Program-made: the position numbers and the translations under genes | The notes under the pieces: model-generated | What the model was told of the DNA's origin: nothing | Databases searched by the model: none | What the model saw: the letters and a program-made list of their open reading frames with translations, nothing else | Assembly (NCBI GenBank): GCA_024280335.1 | Contig: JAJRQI010000023.1 | Location: 1 to 55,063 of the forward strand | Direction of reading: 5' to 3' | DNA from: Deltaproteobacteria bacterium | GTDB lineage: Bacteria; Desulfobacterota; Desulfuromonadia; Desulfuromonadales; Geopsychrobacteraceae | DNA: 55,063 nt | Part shown: one piece after another, positions 1-7,515 of the stretch | Position numbering within the stretch: the stretch's first letter is position 1 | Layout of the letters: each line of letters opens with the position of its first letter

Positions 1-139
1 AATGGAAGCGGTGCAAACCGGGTACCTGCCTCAGAATTATTGAGGTGAAGAATAGGCAGGAGCCGTATACGAGGCCCGTACGTACGGTTCTGTGAGAGGG
101 ATGAGGCGAGCCTGATCTGCTCGCCTCACCCTACTCGAT
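1..139 (+). mobile_element. 3' end of a group II intron (domains IV-end, V, VI)
   Basis: Positions 60-90 fold as a group II domain V: GAGCCGTA (60-67) pairs with TACGGTTC (83-90), and the catalytic AGC triad sits at 61-63. Positions 102-111 and 119-128 form a 10-bp domain VI stem, followed by the CTACTCGAT ending typical of bacterial group II introns, so the intron end is placed at about 139. A further helix (CCTGCC near 26, GGCAGG ending at 61) precedes domain V. The reverse transcriptase reading frame, if present, lies off the left edge. The call rests on recognising the family consensus. Confidence 0.85.
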
Positions 140-176
140 GGCTGTTTGTTGTTGCTTGACTCAGACTGCCCACTTC

Positions 177-229
177 AAGGGAGCATAAACCGTTCATTGG
201 GGCATGTACGACAATACTCCCTTTTTTTG
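177..229 (+). terminator. probable rho-independent terminator downstream of the intron
   Basis: AAGGGAG (177-183) and CTCCCTT (217-223) can pair and run into seven T's on the plus strand. The loop is long (about 33 nt), so the hairpin is not ideal. No plus-strand gene upstream is visible in the window. It would serve whatever is transcribed from the left, and it faces the convergent epmA. Confidence 0.4.
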
Positions 230-240
230 TTTGATGCCTC

Positions 241-1152
241 CTAAAGCAGTTCCGGAGGGAGGGCGACAGAATCATCAATGTGACTCAAGTCGCAAAAAAG
301 CATAATCAGGCGATCGATGCCGAGGGCAATCCCGGCAGATTCAGGCATATTGGAAAGTTCCTGCAGGAACGGCTCGGCGGTTGGATAGGCGATTTTTCCG
401 GAAGAGCGGCGTTGTTTTTCTTCTTTTGAAAAACGGCGGCGCTGCTCATCGGTATCGACCAGCTCCGAAAAAGCATTTGCCAATTCCATCCCACCGATAT
501 AAAGCTCAAAGCGTTCCGCGACTGTCGGATCGGTCGGTTTTGGCCTGGCCAATGCGGCCTGGGAGATCGGGTATTCGGTCAGAAAGAGGGGGCGGTCGAC
601 CGCCAGGTTGGGTTCTATCTGTGAGACCAGCAGTTCATCGAAGCAATCCTCGGCCAGAGCTTCTGCGGCTGACATCGAGGCATATATGTTAAAGGCATCC
701 GTTACGCTCAACCTTGGCCAGGGACGGGTCAAATCGATCCGGCTCCCTTGATAAATCAAGTCGTCATTGTTCGCCAAGGCTACGAACAGCTCTTCACAGT
801 CGGACATCAGCGCCTGATAGTCGCAGTGAGAGCGGTACCATTCGAGCATGCTGTATTCAGGCAGGTGATATTGGCCTCTTTCACCGGCGCGCCAGCAGTG
901 GCAAATTTGGTAGATACGTTCATACCCCGCTGCCAGCAAGCGCTTCATTGCCAGCTCCGGAGAGGTGTGCAGGAACCAGTTGTCCGACTCGACCGCATAG
1001 ATATGCAGTTCCGGGGCGTTGGCCGGAATCCGCTGCGGGGTTTCCACTTCGAGGAAATCCCGTGCGATGAAAAAGGCCCGGATCGCATGAACGATCCGGG
1101 CCCGTTTTGTAAGGAATGGCCGCTTGCGGGCCAACTGCCAGTTCGGCTCCAT
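241..1152 (-). CDS. epmA: elongation factor P--(R)-beta-lysine ligase EpmA (PoxA/GenX)
   Basis: This 303-residue protein is a class II lysyl-tRNA synthetase-like enzyme without the anticodon-binding domain. In the known pathway it adenylates (R)-beta-lysine and attaches it to the conserved lysine of elongation factor P, which helps ribosomes through polyproline stretches. Visible signatures are the class II motif 2 region (CHCWRAGERGQYHLPEYSMLEW, cut here: RAGERG then PEYSMLEW) and motif 3 (GIALGIDRLIMLF) near the C-terminus. The length fits the family (about 300-325). It lies 2 nt after efp, its substrate gene, which supports the call strongly. The partner lysine 2,3-aminomutase EpmB is not in the window. 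Confidence 0.93.
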   Translation of the reverse strand: MEPNWQLARKRPFLTKRARIVHAIRAFFIARDFLEVETPQRIPANAPELHIYAVESDNWFLHTSPELAMKRLLAAGYERIYQICHCWRAGERGQYHLPEYSMLEWYRSHCDYQALMSDCEELFVALANNDDLIYQGSRIDLTRPWPRLSVTDAFNIYASMSAAEALAEDCFDELLVSQIEPNLAVDRPLFLTEYPISQAALARPKPTDPTVAERFELYIGGMELANAFSELVDTDEQRRRFSKEEKQRRSSGKIAYPTAEPFLQELSNMPESAGIALGIDRLIMLFCDLSHIDDSVALPPELL

Positions 1153-1154
1153 GG

Positions 1155-1718
1155 TTATTCTTTCACCCGCGTGGCGTATTCTCCGGTTCTGGTGTCGATC
1201 TGGATCAGGACCCCTTCCTCAACAAAGGATGGCACCTGCAGGGTGTAGCCGGTTTCTACCGTTGCCGGTTTGTTGTTGCCGGCGGCAGTGTCCCCCTTGA
1301 CCCAGGGGTCGGATTGGATCACCCGCAGGTTGACGAAGTTCGGCAGGGAGATACCGATGCCGATTTCGCCGTACATCAGGATCTCGACTTCCATGTTGTC
1401 GACCAGAAAGTATTTGTCATCGGCAAGGGTCTCTTCACTGAGGACCACCTGCTCGTAACTTTTCTGATCCATGAAAACATAGCCGGTTTCATCCTGATAG
1501 AGGTACTGCATGTCGCGTTCTTCCAAACTGGCCGGTTCAAACGATTCACCGCTGCGGTAGGTGCGATCGAACAGAGAACCGGTGATCATGTTGCGCAGCT
1601 TGCAGCGATAGAGTGACTGTCCTTTGCCCGGTTTGGTGAAATCGAAATGGGCAATGACGTGTGGTTCGCCGTCGATCAAAAGCTTCAGGCCTTTTTTTAA
1701 ATCGGAACAGCTGTACAT
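1155..1718 (-). CDS. efp: translation elongation factor P
   Basis: EF-P binds ribosomes stalled on consecutive prolines and stimulates peptide bond formation. The 187-residue length and the three-domain KOW/OB/OB layout match the family. The modified tip is visible as PGKGQ, making Lys32 the expected acceptor for beta-lysylation by the adjacent epmA product. The ATG is preceded by a good AAGGAGAT ribosome-binding site. Gene order is efp then epmA with a 2-nt gap, so the factor and its modifying enzyme are probably co-transcribed. Confidence 0.95.
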   Translation of the reverse strand: MYSCSDLKKGLKLLIDGEPHVIAHFDFTKPGKGQSLYRCKLRNMITGSLFDRTYRSGESFEPASLEERDMQYLYQDETGYVFMDQKSYEQVVLSEETLADDKYFLVDNMEVEILMYGEIGIGISLPNFVNLRVIQSDPWVKGDTAAGNNKPATVETGYTLQVPSFVEEGVLIQIDTRTGEYATRVKE

Positions 1719-1818
1719 CTTCGGGATCTCCTTCGCATCTATCTATAAGTATCACAAACTCTTTAGTGGCCCGGCATTTAAGCATAAACCGACACTTGTT
1801 GTCATCGGAAAATCGCTC

Positions 1819-2013
1819 TCAGGTTCCCCCCGCTTCTGGCTGGCCGGAAGGGTCGCTTGAACCCCGGTTCAAGCGTTCGTAACGTTCGATCTGTTCGTCC
1901 ATCGAGAGTTTTCGCCGGGCGCAACTCTTCAGGCAGAGTCGGCAACGATCGTCCGAGCACCACTGACATTGATGACAGTCGGGGCAGGGATGTTTTTTGG
2001 TCTTGGCATCCAT
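1819..2013 (-). CDS. small Cys-rich protein of unknown function
   Basis: This 64-residue frame opens with a basic stretch and then six cysteines in pairs (CPDCHQCQWC, then CRLCLKSC), followed by an acidic, arginine-rich C-terminus. The spacing suggests a small zinc- or iron-binding fold; no named family is recognised with certainty. It begins 22 nt after the stop of the MATE-like gene and is the last gene of the long minus-strand series, ahead of efp. Its ribosome-binding site is weak (GGGGG just before the ATG). Reading-frame quality and the clustered CXXC pairs make it more likely real than spurious. Confidence 0.6.
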   Translation of the reverse strand: MDAKTKKHPCPDCHQCQWCSDDRCRLCLKSCARRKLSMDEQIERYERLNRGSSDPSGQPEAGGT

Positions 2014-2035
2014 ACCCCCATTGTACGAAATCGGT

Positions 2036-3337
2036 TCACAGCGGCGCAAGGTGGCGCAGCTCTTCCGGTTGCCGCTGCCGCTGCCGGTACAGATAACCGG
2101 CTTCAATGATTTCGGCACAGAGTAGCAGGCCGATACCGATGCCGATCCCTGAAAATGCCGGCTGCAGATCGACCAACGGCCACCAGACCAGCAACAAAAA
2201 GCAGCATTTGAGCAGGGTGGAGCGGCCCAATTGGCCGGTTTGGTGGGCTCCGGCAAACCAGCCGCGCAACAGGTTGCTGGTTCCGTAAAAAACCGGAAAC
2301 AGGGCGCAGCAGGCGAGCGGTAAGCGAAGATAGTGGCGCAGTTCAAGCTCGACGCCGAGCAGTCGGCCGAGGATCAGTTCATTGAACGGACCGGCTGTCA
2401 GCAGTACCAGCAGCCCCATGCCGCCAGCAACGATCAGGTTGAAGCGAAGCAGCACCCGATAATCTGCGACGGTTTTTACCAGTGTCAGATAGGCCTGCTG
2501 CAGATTGCGCATCGGCCCGGCCAGCAGAAACAGAAAACCGCGGATCACGCCGAAGGCGGCCAGTGCCAGCGTTCCATCCGGCAAGCGGCCGAGGATCGAG
2601 CCGATCAGCAGTGGGATGGTCTGTTGCAGGCAGGAGGAGTAGGCCAGTGGCAAGGAATAGCGCAGGATCTCCCCGGTATTTTTCTCTTCCAGGCCCCGCT
2701 CGAGCGGCAGATGCACCCGCCAGGCGAACAGGGCGATGACGATCGTTTCGGTGATGATGCAACCGACTAGGGCGAAGGCGCCGAGTTGCGCTCCGGCGAA
2801 CCAGGTTTGACCGACAGCCAGATAGCCGAACAGGGCGGCGACCCGTACCCCGGTGGCGGCGGAGACCAGACTGGTGCGGCGGGCCTGGATAATCAGCCCC
2901 TGACAGAAGCCGCGAATGCCGGTGAAAAAAGGCAGCAGGACCAGGATATAGAGTGCTTCCCGGGCCGCTTGAGCCACCGCCGGCGGGGTGCCGAGCAGCT
3001 TGATCAGCAGCAGGTCACCGAGCGGTGAAAAAGCGATCAGCGAGAGCATAAAGGCTACGTAGCCGGCGATCAGGCCGACAAAAATCAGTACGCCGCACAT
3101 CGATTTGCGGCCGCGAACCATGGCGATGGTGACGGTGTGGTTCTGGTAGGAGGGGGAGGCGATGAACAGGTGAACGATCAGCGCGACCGACATCCCGGCC
3201 AGAGCGGTGACGTAATCCTCCAACCGGGCCAGGGCGCCGTTGATGACCGTGTGTGAGATGCTCATCAGCTGGACATTGAGCAGCAGCGGAAAGAAAAACA
3301 GCGAAATTTCTTTCATTGACAGGCGGGAATCGTTCAC
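2036..3337 (-). CDS. MATE/MOP-superfamily membrane transporter
   Basis: A 433-residue protein with about twelve hydrophobic segments spread along its length, an internal two-fold layout (roughly 1-215 and 225-420), and the general look of the multidrug/oligosaccharidyl-lipid/polysaccharide (MOP) exporter superfamily. The substrate cannot be told from the sequence. The start is a GTG directly abutting the stop of gph (TAAGTG), implying translational coupling; an ATG seven codons later is the alternative. It sits at the distal end of the trmFO-maf-yggS-gph series. An ANKH-like or vitamin/drug exporter subfamily is possible. Confidence 0.75.
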   Translation of the reverse strand: MNDSRLSMKEISLFFFPLLLNVQLMSISHTVINGALARLEDYVTALAGMSVALIVHLFIASPSYQNHTVTIAMVRGRKSMCGVLIFVGLIAGYVAFMLSLIAFSPLGDLLLIKLLGTPPAVAQAAREALYILVLLPFFTGIRGFCQGLIIQARRTSLVSAATGVRVAALFGYLAVGQTWFAGAQLGAFALVGCIITETIVIALFAWRVHLPLERGLEEKNTGEILRYSLPLAYSSCLQQTIPLLIGSILGRLPDGTLALAAFGVIRGFLFLLAGPMRNLQQAYLTLVKTVADYRVLLRFNLIVAGGMGLLVLLTAGPFNELILGRLLGVELELRHYLRLPLACCALFPVFYGTSNLLRGWFAGAHQTGQLGRSTLLKCCFLLLVWWPLVDLQPAFSGIGIGIGLLLCAEIIEAGYLYRQRQRQPEELRHLAPL

Positions 3338-3979
3338 TTAAGTGGGACCGGGGAAGAGTTGCAACAGGTCGGTCGAGTTGTCGGCGATATAGTCGGGGCA
3401 GAGTCCGTCGCTGTGTCCCAGGCCGTAGGCACAGAAACAGGTGGCGACCCCCGCAGCTTTTCCTGCATACAGGTCGGTATGGTGGTCGCCGATCATCACC
3501 GCTTGCTCAGCAGTTGCGCCGAGAGCTTCCAGGGCTTTTTGCACCGGCAGCGGGTGGGGCTTTTTCTCAGGATAGCTGTCGCCGCCGATAATTACCTGAA
3601 AATGCTGCGCCAGCCCCAACCCCTGCAGCAGTTCGAGCGATAAACGATGCGGTTTGTTGGTCACCACGGCCAACCGCTCGGCAGGATAGCGAGAGAGCAG
3701 TTCTTCAATGCCGGGGTAGCAGCGGGTGTGGTCTAGCAGATGCGCGCCATAGATCTCAAGAAACCGGAGCAGTTGTTCGCGTTGATAATGATCTTTGCCG
3801 AAGGCTCGCTTGATCAGCCTGGTGGCGCCGTCACCGACCATGTTGCGGACCGCGTCGACACTCAGCGGTGGGTTCCCCAGCTCTGCCCCGAGTCGATTGA
3901 GGGCGCCGGTCAGGTCGGCAACTGAATCGACCAGCGTACCGTCGAGATCGAAGAGCAGGTATTCAGGTCTGGCGATCAT
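3338..3979 (-). CDS. gph: phosphoglycolate phosphatase (HAD superfamily)
   Basis: The 213-residue protein is a subclass I HAD hydrolase. Motif I is FDLDGTLVDS at residues 10-19, with the nucleophile and acid/base aspartates. Motif II is around VVTNKP, motif III around EKKPHP, and motif IV is MIGDHHTDL. The usual role is hydrolysis of 2-phosphoglycolate formed during DNA repair or oxygenation reactions, but related phosphatases such as pyrophosphatase PpaX cannot be excluded. It overlaps yggS by 4 nt (ATGA) and is immediately followed by the transporter gene. Confidence 0.85.
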   Translation of the reverse strand: MIARPEYLLFDLDGTLVDSVADLTGALNRLGAELGNPPLSVDAVRNMVGDGATRLIKRAFGKDHYQREQLLRFLEIYGAHLLDHTRCYPGIEELLSRYPAERLAVVTNKPHRLSLELLQGLGLAQHFQVIIGGDSYPEKKPHPLPVQKALEALGATAEQAVMIGDHHTDLYAGKAAGVATCFCAYGLGHSDGLCPDYIADNSTDLLQLFPGPT

Positions 3980-4677
3980 CGCTTCGGCCTGATCCGTTCG
4001 CCGAAGATCGCTGTGCCGACCCGCACCAGCGTAGCACCTTCTTCGATCGCCACCTCGAAATCACCGCTCATCCCCATCGATAACTCTTGCATGCTGACCG
4101 CGGGCAGCTGCAACTGTTTCATCTGCTCGGCGAGTTCACGCAGGCGGCAAAAATAGGGGCGCACTTCCTCTGGGTTTCCACAATAAGGGGGCAGGCACAT
4201 CAGACCGCAGACCTTTAATTGGGGCAGGGCCGCAACGCTATGCAGCAGTCTCTCCAACTCCGCAGGAGTGCAGCCCGATTTCTGCAGTTCCTCGCCGATG
4301 TTGACCTGCAGCAGGATCTTGATCGGTTGTTCGATCTTCTGCCACTGACGGCTGATCTCTTCGGCCAGCGACAGACGGTCAACCGAGTGGATCATCGCCA
4401 CCTTGCCGCGCAGGTATTTGACCTTGTTGCTCTGCAGTCCGCCCAGATAGTGCCATTCCACCGGGGCTTGAACCTGGGGAGATTTGTCACGAAACTCCTG
4501 GACATAGCTTTCGCCGAACCGCTGTTGCCCGCAGGCGAAGGCCGCTTCGATCTGTGCCGCCGGTTTTACCTTGGAGACGGCAATCAAATGGACTTCAGCC
4601 GGGTCACGGTCAACACCTTTGCAGGCGGCATCGATCCGCTTGCGGATCGCGGCAATATTTGCGGCAATATCGATCAT
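3976..4677 (-). CDS. yggS: YggS/PROSC family PLP homeostasis protein
   Basis: This 233-residue protein is a single-domain TIM-barrel PLP carrier resembling the N-terminal domain of alanine racemase. The PLP-binding lysine lies in the VSKVKP motif near residue 36, and the phosphate-binding ELSMGMSGDFEVAI signature is near residue 205. Family members bind pyridoxal phosphate without strong catalysis and keep vitamin B6 and amino-acid pools in balance. The ATG has a GGGAG site 6 nt upstream. It lies 13 nt after maf and overlaps gph by 4 nt, in one operon. Confidence 0.93.
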   Translation of the reverse strand: MIDIAANIAAIRKRIDAACKGVDRDPAEVHLIAVSKVKPAAQIEAAFACGQQRFGESYVQEFRDKSPQVQAPVEWHYLGGLQSNKVKYLRGKVAMIHSVDRLSLAEEISRQWQKIEQPIKILLQVNIGEELQKSGCTPAELERLLHSVAALPQLKVCGLMCLPPYCGNPEEVRPYFCRLRELAEQMKQLQLPAVSMQELSMGMSGDFEVAIEEGATLVRVGTAIFGERIRPKR

Positions 4678-4690
4678 CAGAATCTCCCGA

Positions 4691-5278
4691 TTAAATCGGC
4701 AATGGAACGCCGAGCTCTTTCAGGGCCAAGGTTAGGCGACAGAGTGGCAGACCGACGACATTGGTGTAGCTGCCTTCGATCCCGGCGACGAAGCAGACTC
4801 CTAAGCCCTGGATGGCATAGGCCCCGGCTTTGTCGGCCGGTTCGCCACTGGCAATGTAGCGCGCTATTTCCACCTCTGTCAATTCACGGAAGCGGACCGC
4901 TGTGGAAACTGCTTCGGCGCGCTGTTCGCCGGTCTTGCGGTCGAGGATTGCATAACCGGACAGCACCCGATGTTCGCGGCCGGAGAGCAGCCGCAACATC
5001 TCTGCCGCATGCTGTTTATCCGCCGGTTTGCCGAGAATCTGCCGGTTGCAGAGCACGATGGTGTCGCTGCCGATGAACCAGCGTCCCGCAACCTCCGGCC
5101 GATTGGCCACTTCGCTCGCTTTGTCGATACTCAGTCGGATGACATGTGCTTCCGGCGTTTCATCCGGCAGCAGCTGCTCTTTTGCATTGCTCGGAATGAC
5201 CTGGAACTTCAGGCCGATTTGTTCCAACAGGTCCTTGCGGCGCGGAGACGCGGAAGCGAGAACGATCTGCTCATGCAT
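4691..5278 (-). CDS. maf: Maf-family nucleoside triphosphate pyrophosphatase
   Basis: The 195-residue protein begins with the diagnostic [12 protein letters not shown] loop and has the conserved GSDTIV and KPADKQHA segments and the [12 protein letters not shown] motif. Family members hydrolyse dTTP/UTP or modified nucleotides to monophosphates and are linked to septum control and housecleaning of nucleotide pools. The GAYAIQG form suggests the YhdE-type (dTTP/UTP) branch; this is inference. The start overlaps trmFO by 8 nt and has AGGAGAT just upstream. Confidence 0.92.
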   Translation of the reverse strand: MHEQIVLASASPRRKDLLEQIGLKFQVIPSNAKEQLLPDETPEAHVIRLSIDKASEVANRPEVAGRWFIGSDTIVLCNRQILGKPADKQHAAEMLRLLSGREHRVLSGYAILDRKTGEQRAEAVSTAVRFRELTEVEIARYIASGEPADKAGAYAIQGLGVCFVAGIEGSYTNVVGLPLCRLTLALKELGVPLPI

Positions 5279-6629
5279 GGCGATCTCCTGTTAGGTATTC
5301 GGAACGTTGCCGGGCAATCGGAGCCCACCACTGCGGAAGTGCGTCTAGCGCTCGAGTTGCCATCGCCAGTCGCCGGTCGGCTCGCTTCATCTTGCGTTCG
5401 AGGACCAGCGGCGGAAAGAGGCCGTAATTGACATTCATCGGCTGAAAGTTTTTGGCGTCGGCTTCGCTCAGATGGGTCAGCAGGGCACCCAATGCGGTAA
5501 CTGCCGGCGGTTGTGGTACCGGTTCTTTACGTAGCTGGTAGCTGGCAAAGATCCCGGCCAGCAGGCCGCAGGCGGCAGATTCGACGTAGCCTTCGACGCC
5601 GCTGATCTGCCCGGCCAGAAAGATGTGCGGCGCATTTTTCAGTTGCAGGCTGCGGTTCAGGCTGCTCGGTGCATTGACGAAGGTATTGCGGTGCATGCTG
5701 CCCAGTCGGGCGAATTTGGCGTTCTGCAGGCCGGGAATAGTGCGGAATATCCGCTGCTGCTCCGGGTAGGTCAGCCGGGTCTGAAACCCGACCAGGTTGA
5801 AGAGCGAGGCATGGCGGTTGTCCTGTCGCAGCTGGATAACTGCATGCGGAATTCTGCCGCTGCGCGGATCGGCCAAACCGACCGGTTTCATCGGTCCGAA
5901 GGAGAGGGTCTGCAGCCCGCGGGCGGCCATCTCCTCAATCGGCATGCAGCCCTCGAAATGGATCAGTTTCTCGAACTCGCGACCGGCTACCTTGTCGGCA
6001 TCGAGCAGCGCCTGGACAAAGGTTTCGTACTCTTCCTTGCTCAACGGGCAGTTCAGGTAGTCGGCACCGCCTTTGTCGTAGCGCGAAGCGCGCCAGGCGA
6101 TGCTGTAATCGATCGAGTCGGCTTCGACAATCGGCGCGATGGCATCGTAAAAATAGAGATGCTCGCTGCCGATCAACTTGGCCAGTTCCGCCGAGAGGCG
6201 CTCCGAGGTCAGCGGACCGCTGGCAAGGATGGTGGTGCCTTCGCTCGGCAGGCGGGTCATCTCTTCACGGATCAGTTCGATGTTCGGTTCGGCGGCGATC
6301 TTATCGCTGACGTAGGCTGAAAATTCACCCCGATCGACCGCCAGCGCACCGCCGGCCGGAACTGCGGTCGCGTCGGCCGCTTCAATGAACAGCGAGCCGA
6401 TCCGTCGCAGTTCCTCTTTCAGGCAGCCGACGGCGTTGTTCATCCCAGCGCCGCGCAGACTGTTGGAACAGACCAGTTCGGCGAGGCTTTCATTTTCGTG
6501 CGCCGGGGAGAAACGCTGCGGTTTCATTTCGTACAGCTTGACCTGACAGCCTTCTTTGGCCGCCTGCCAGGCGGCTTCACAACCGGCGAGGCCGGCACCG
6601 ATAACGCTGATCTGCATCTGAATATCCAA
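5271..6629 (-). CDS. trmFO: methylenetetrahydrofolate--tRNA-(uracil-5-)-methyltransferase TrmFO
   Basis: This FAD-dependent enzyme makes m5U54 in the T-loop of tRNAs, using methylene-THF as carbon donor. The 452-residue length is normal. An FAD-binding dinucleotide motif ([12 protein letters not shown]) opens the protein. Two conserved catalytic cysteines are visible in CSNSLRG and [12 protein letters not shown], and the [13 protein letters not shown] segment near residue 350 is typical. A second in-frame ATG four codons in (6617), with GGA 7 nt upstream, may be the true start. It lies downstream of topA and overlaps maf, an order common in Geobacter relatives. Confidence 0.95.
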   Translation of the reverse strand: MDIQMQISVIGAGLAGCEAAWQAAKEGCQVKLYEMKPQRFSPAHENESLAELVCSNSLRGAGMNNAVGCLKEELRRIGSLFIEAADATAVPAGGALAVDRGEFSAYVSDKIAAEPNIELIREEMTRLPSEGTTILASGPLTSERLSAELAKLIGSEHLYFYDAIAPIVEADSIDYSIAWRASRYDKGGADYLNCPLSKEEYETFVQALLDADKVAGREFEKLIHFEGCMPIEEMAARGLQTLSFGPMKPVGLADPRSGRIPHAVIQLRQDNRHASLFNLVGFQTRLTYPEQQRIFRTIPGLQNAKFARLGSMHRNTFVNAPSSLNRSLQLKNAPHIFLAGQISGVEGYVESAACGLLAGIFASYQLRKEPVPQPPAVTALGALLTHLSEADAKNFQPMNVNYGLFPPLVLERKMKRADRRLAMATRALDALPQWWAPIARQRSEYLTGDRHA

Positions 6630-6641
6630 TAATTTCGGTAA

Positions 6642-6777
6642 CTATTCAACACCGCGTTGGATGGCCTCGCGCTCCCCATTCCAAAGGCCGCATAAACCCA
6701 TCCCTGGGGCTTGCCTGACGCCATCCTGGCGTCAGGCACCCTTGAAATGGGCATCCCGAGGCCATCTGGATGAATAG
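6642..6777. repeat. 136-bp imperfect inverted repeat
   Basis: The ends CTATTCA (6642-6648) and TGAATAG (6771-6777) are exact inverted repeats. Inside them GATGGCCTCGCG followed by CCCCATTCCAAAGG pairs imperfectly with the segment from CCCTTGAAATGGG to GAGGCCATC on the right. The centre is a perfect GCCTGACGCC / GGCGTCAGGC hairpin with an ATCCT-type loop. The whole segment could fold into one long cruciform. It lies between trmFO and topA and has no believable coding frame, so a MITE-like or REP-type element is likely. Confidence 0.7.
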
Positions 6778-6792
6778 CTGCTGATTTCGTAG

Positions 6793-6856
6793 GGGCGACC
6801 CGCCGGGTCGCCCGTTCTTAAAACGTCGGTCGTTCATTCGGGCGACCCGCCGGGTC
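6793..6856. repeat. two REP-like palindromes
   Basis: GGGCGACCC-GCC-GGGTCGCCC at 6793-6813 is a perfect 9-bp palindrome. A second copy, GGGCGACCCGCCGGGTC, starts at 6840, 47 nt downstream. Short GC-rich palindromes of this kind are scattered between genes in many proteobacteria. Here they follow the larger inverted repeat and precede the topA terminator. Confidence 0.65.
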
Positions 6857-6873
6857 TACACAGGGGAAAACGC

Positions 6874-6905
6874 AAAACCGGCCGAACCTGTTCGGCTCGA
6901 CCGGT
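6874..6905 (-). terminator. rho-independent terminator of topA
   Basis: On the minus strand ACCGG-TCGA-GCCGAAC-AG-GTTCGGC-CGGT forms a stem, followed by TTTTGCGTTTT. It is placed 26 nt after the topA tail stop codon. Confidence 0.6.
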
Positions 6906-6930
6906 CGATTGTACCTGATGTCGGTTATGT

Positions 6931-7515
6931 TCAGGCGTCCTTTTTGGCAGGAGCTTTTTTTGCGGCGGTCTTCTTGACGGCGGTTTTTTTCGCCGGGGCT
7001 TTTTTTGCAGCAGTTTTCTTGGTTGCGGTCTTTTTCACCGCAGCTTTTTTGGCTGTCGTTTTCTTCGCGGCCGGTTTTTTCACCGGCGGAATCAGTTCCT
7101 TTTCCCAATCGCACTCTTCCTGCGGGCAGCGTTGCACGGTACCCCAGCGTTTGGTGGTCTTGATTTCGGTCAGCGGCCAGCTGCACTTCGGGCAGGCTTC
7201 TGCCTTGGGTGGATTCCATAGCGCGTATTTGCACTTGGGGTAGCGATTGCAGGAGTAGAAGATCTTGCCGTAGCGGCTCTTCTTCTCCATCATTTCGCCC
7301 TCTTTGCATTGCGGGCATGCGATGTCGAGGGCCTTAGGTTTTTCCAGCGGCTGGATATTTTTGCACTCGGGGTAGGCGCTGCAGGCAAGAAACTTGCCGT
7401 AGCGGCCCATCTTGATCAGCATCCCGGCACCGCACTTGTCACACTTCTCCTCCGACATGACCGGTTCTTCGGCCTCGCTGCCGTCGCTGTTCAGCGGTTC
7501 GGTGTGGCGGCAATC
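6931..7515 (-). pseudogene. topA: C-terminal zinc-finger and lysine-rich tail of TopA, in a shifted frame
   Basis: This open frame continues the topoisomerase I sequence after an apparent one-base loss near 7515-7517. It restores the expected ending of the first finger (DCRHTEPLN), then shows two further C4 zinc fingers (CDKCG...CSAYPEC and CPQCKEG...CNRYPKC), a fourth Cys cluster (CPKCSWPL...CPQEEC), and a tail of about 45 residues built from AAKK, PAKK and VKK repeats. An internal ATG at 7458 could in principle start a separate product, but with no clear ribosome-binding site. The segment is labelled as disrupted because it cannot be read from the topA start as the sequence stands. Confidence 0.7.
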
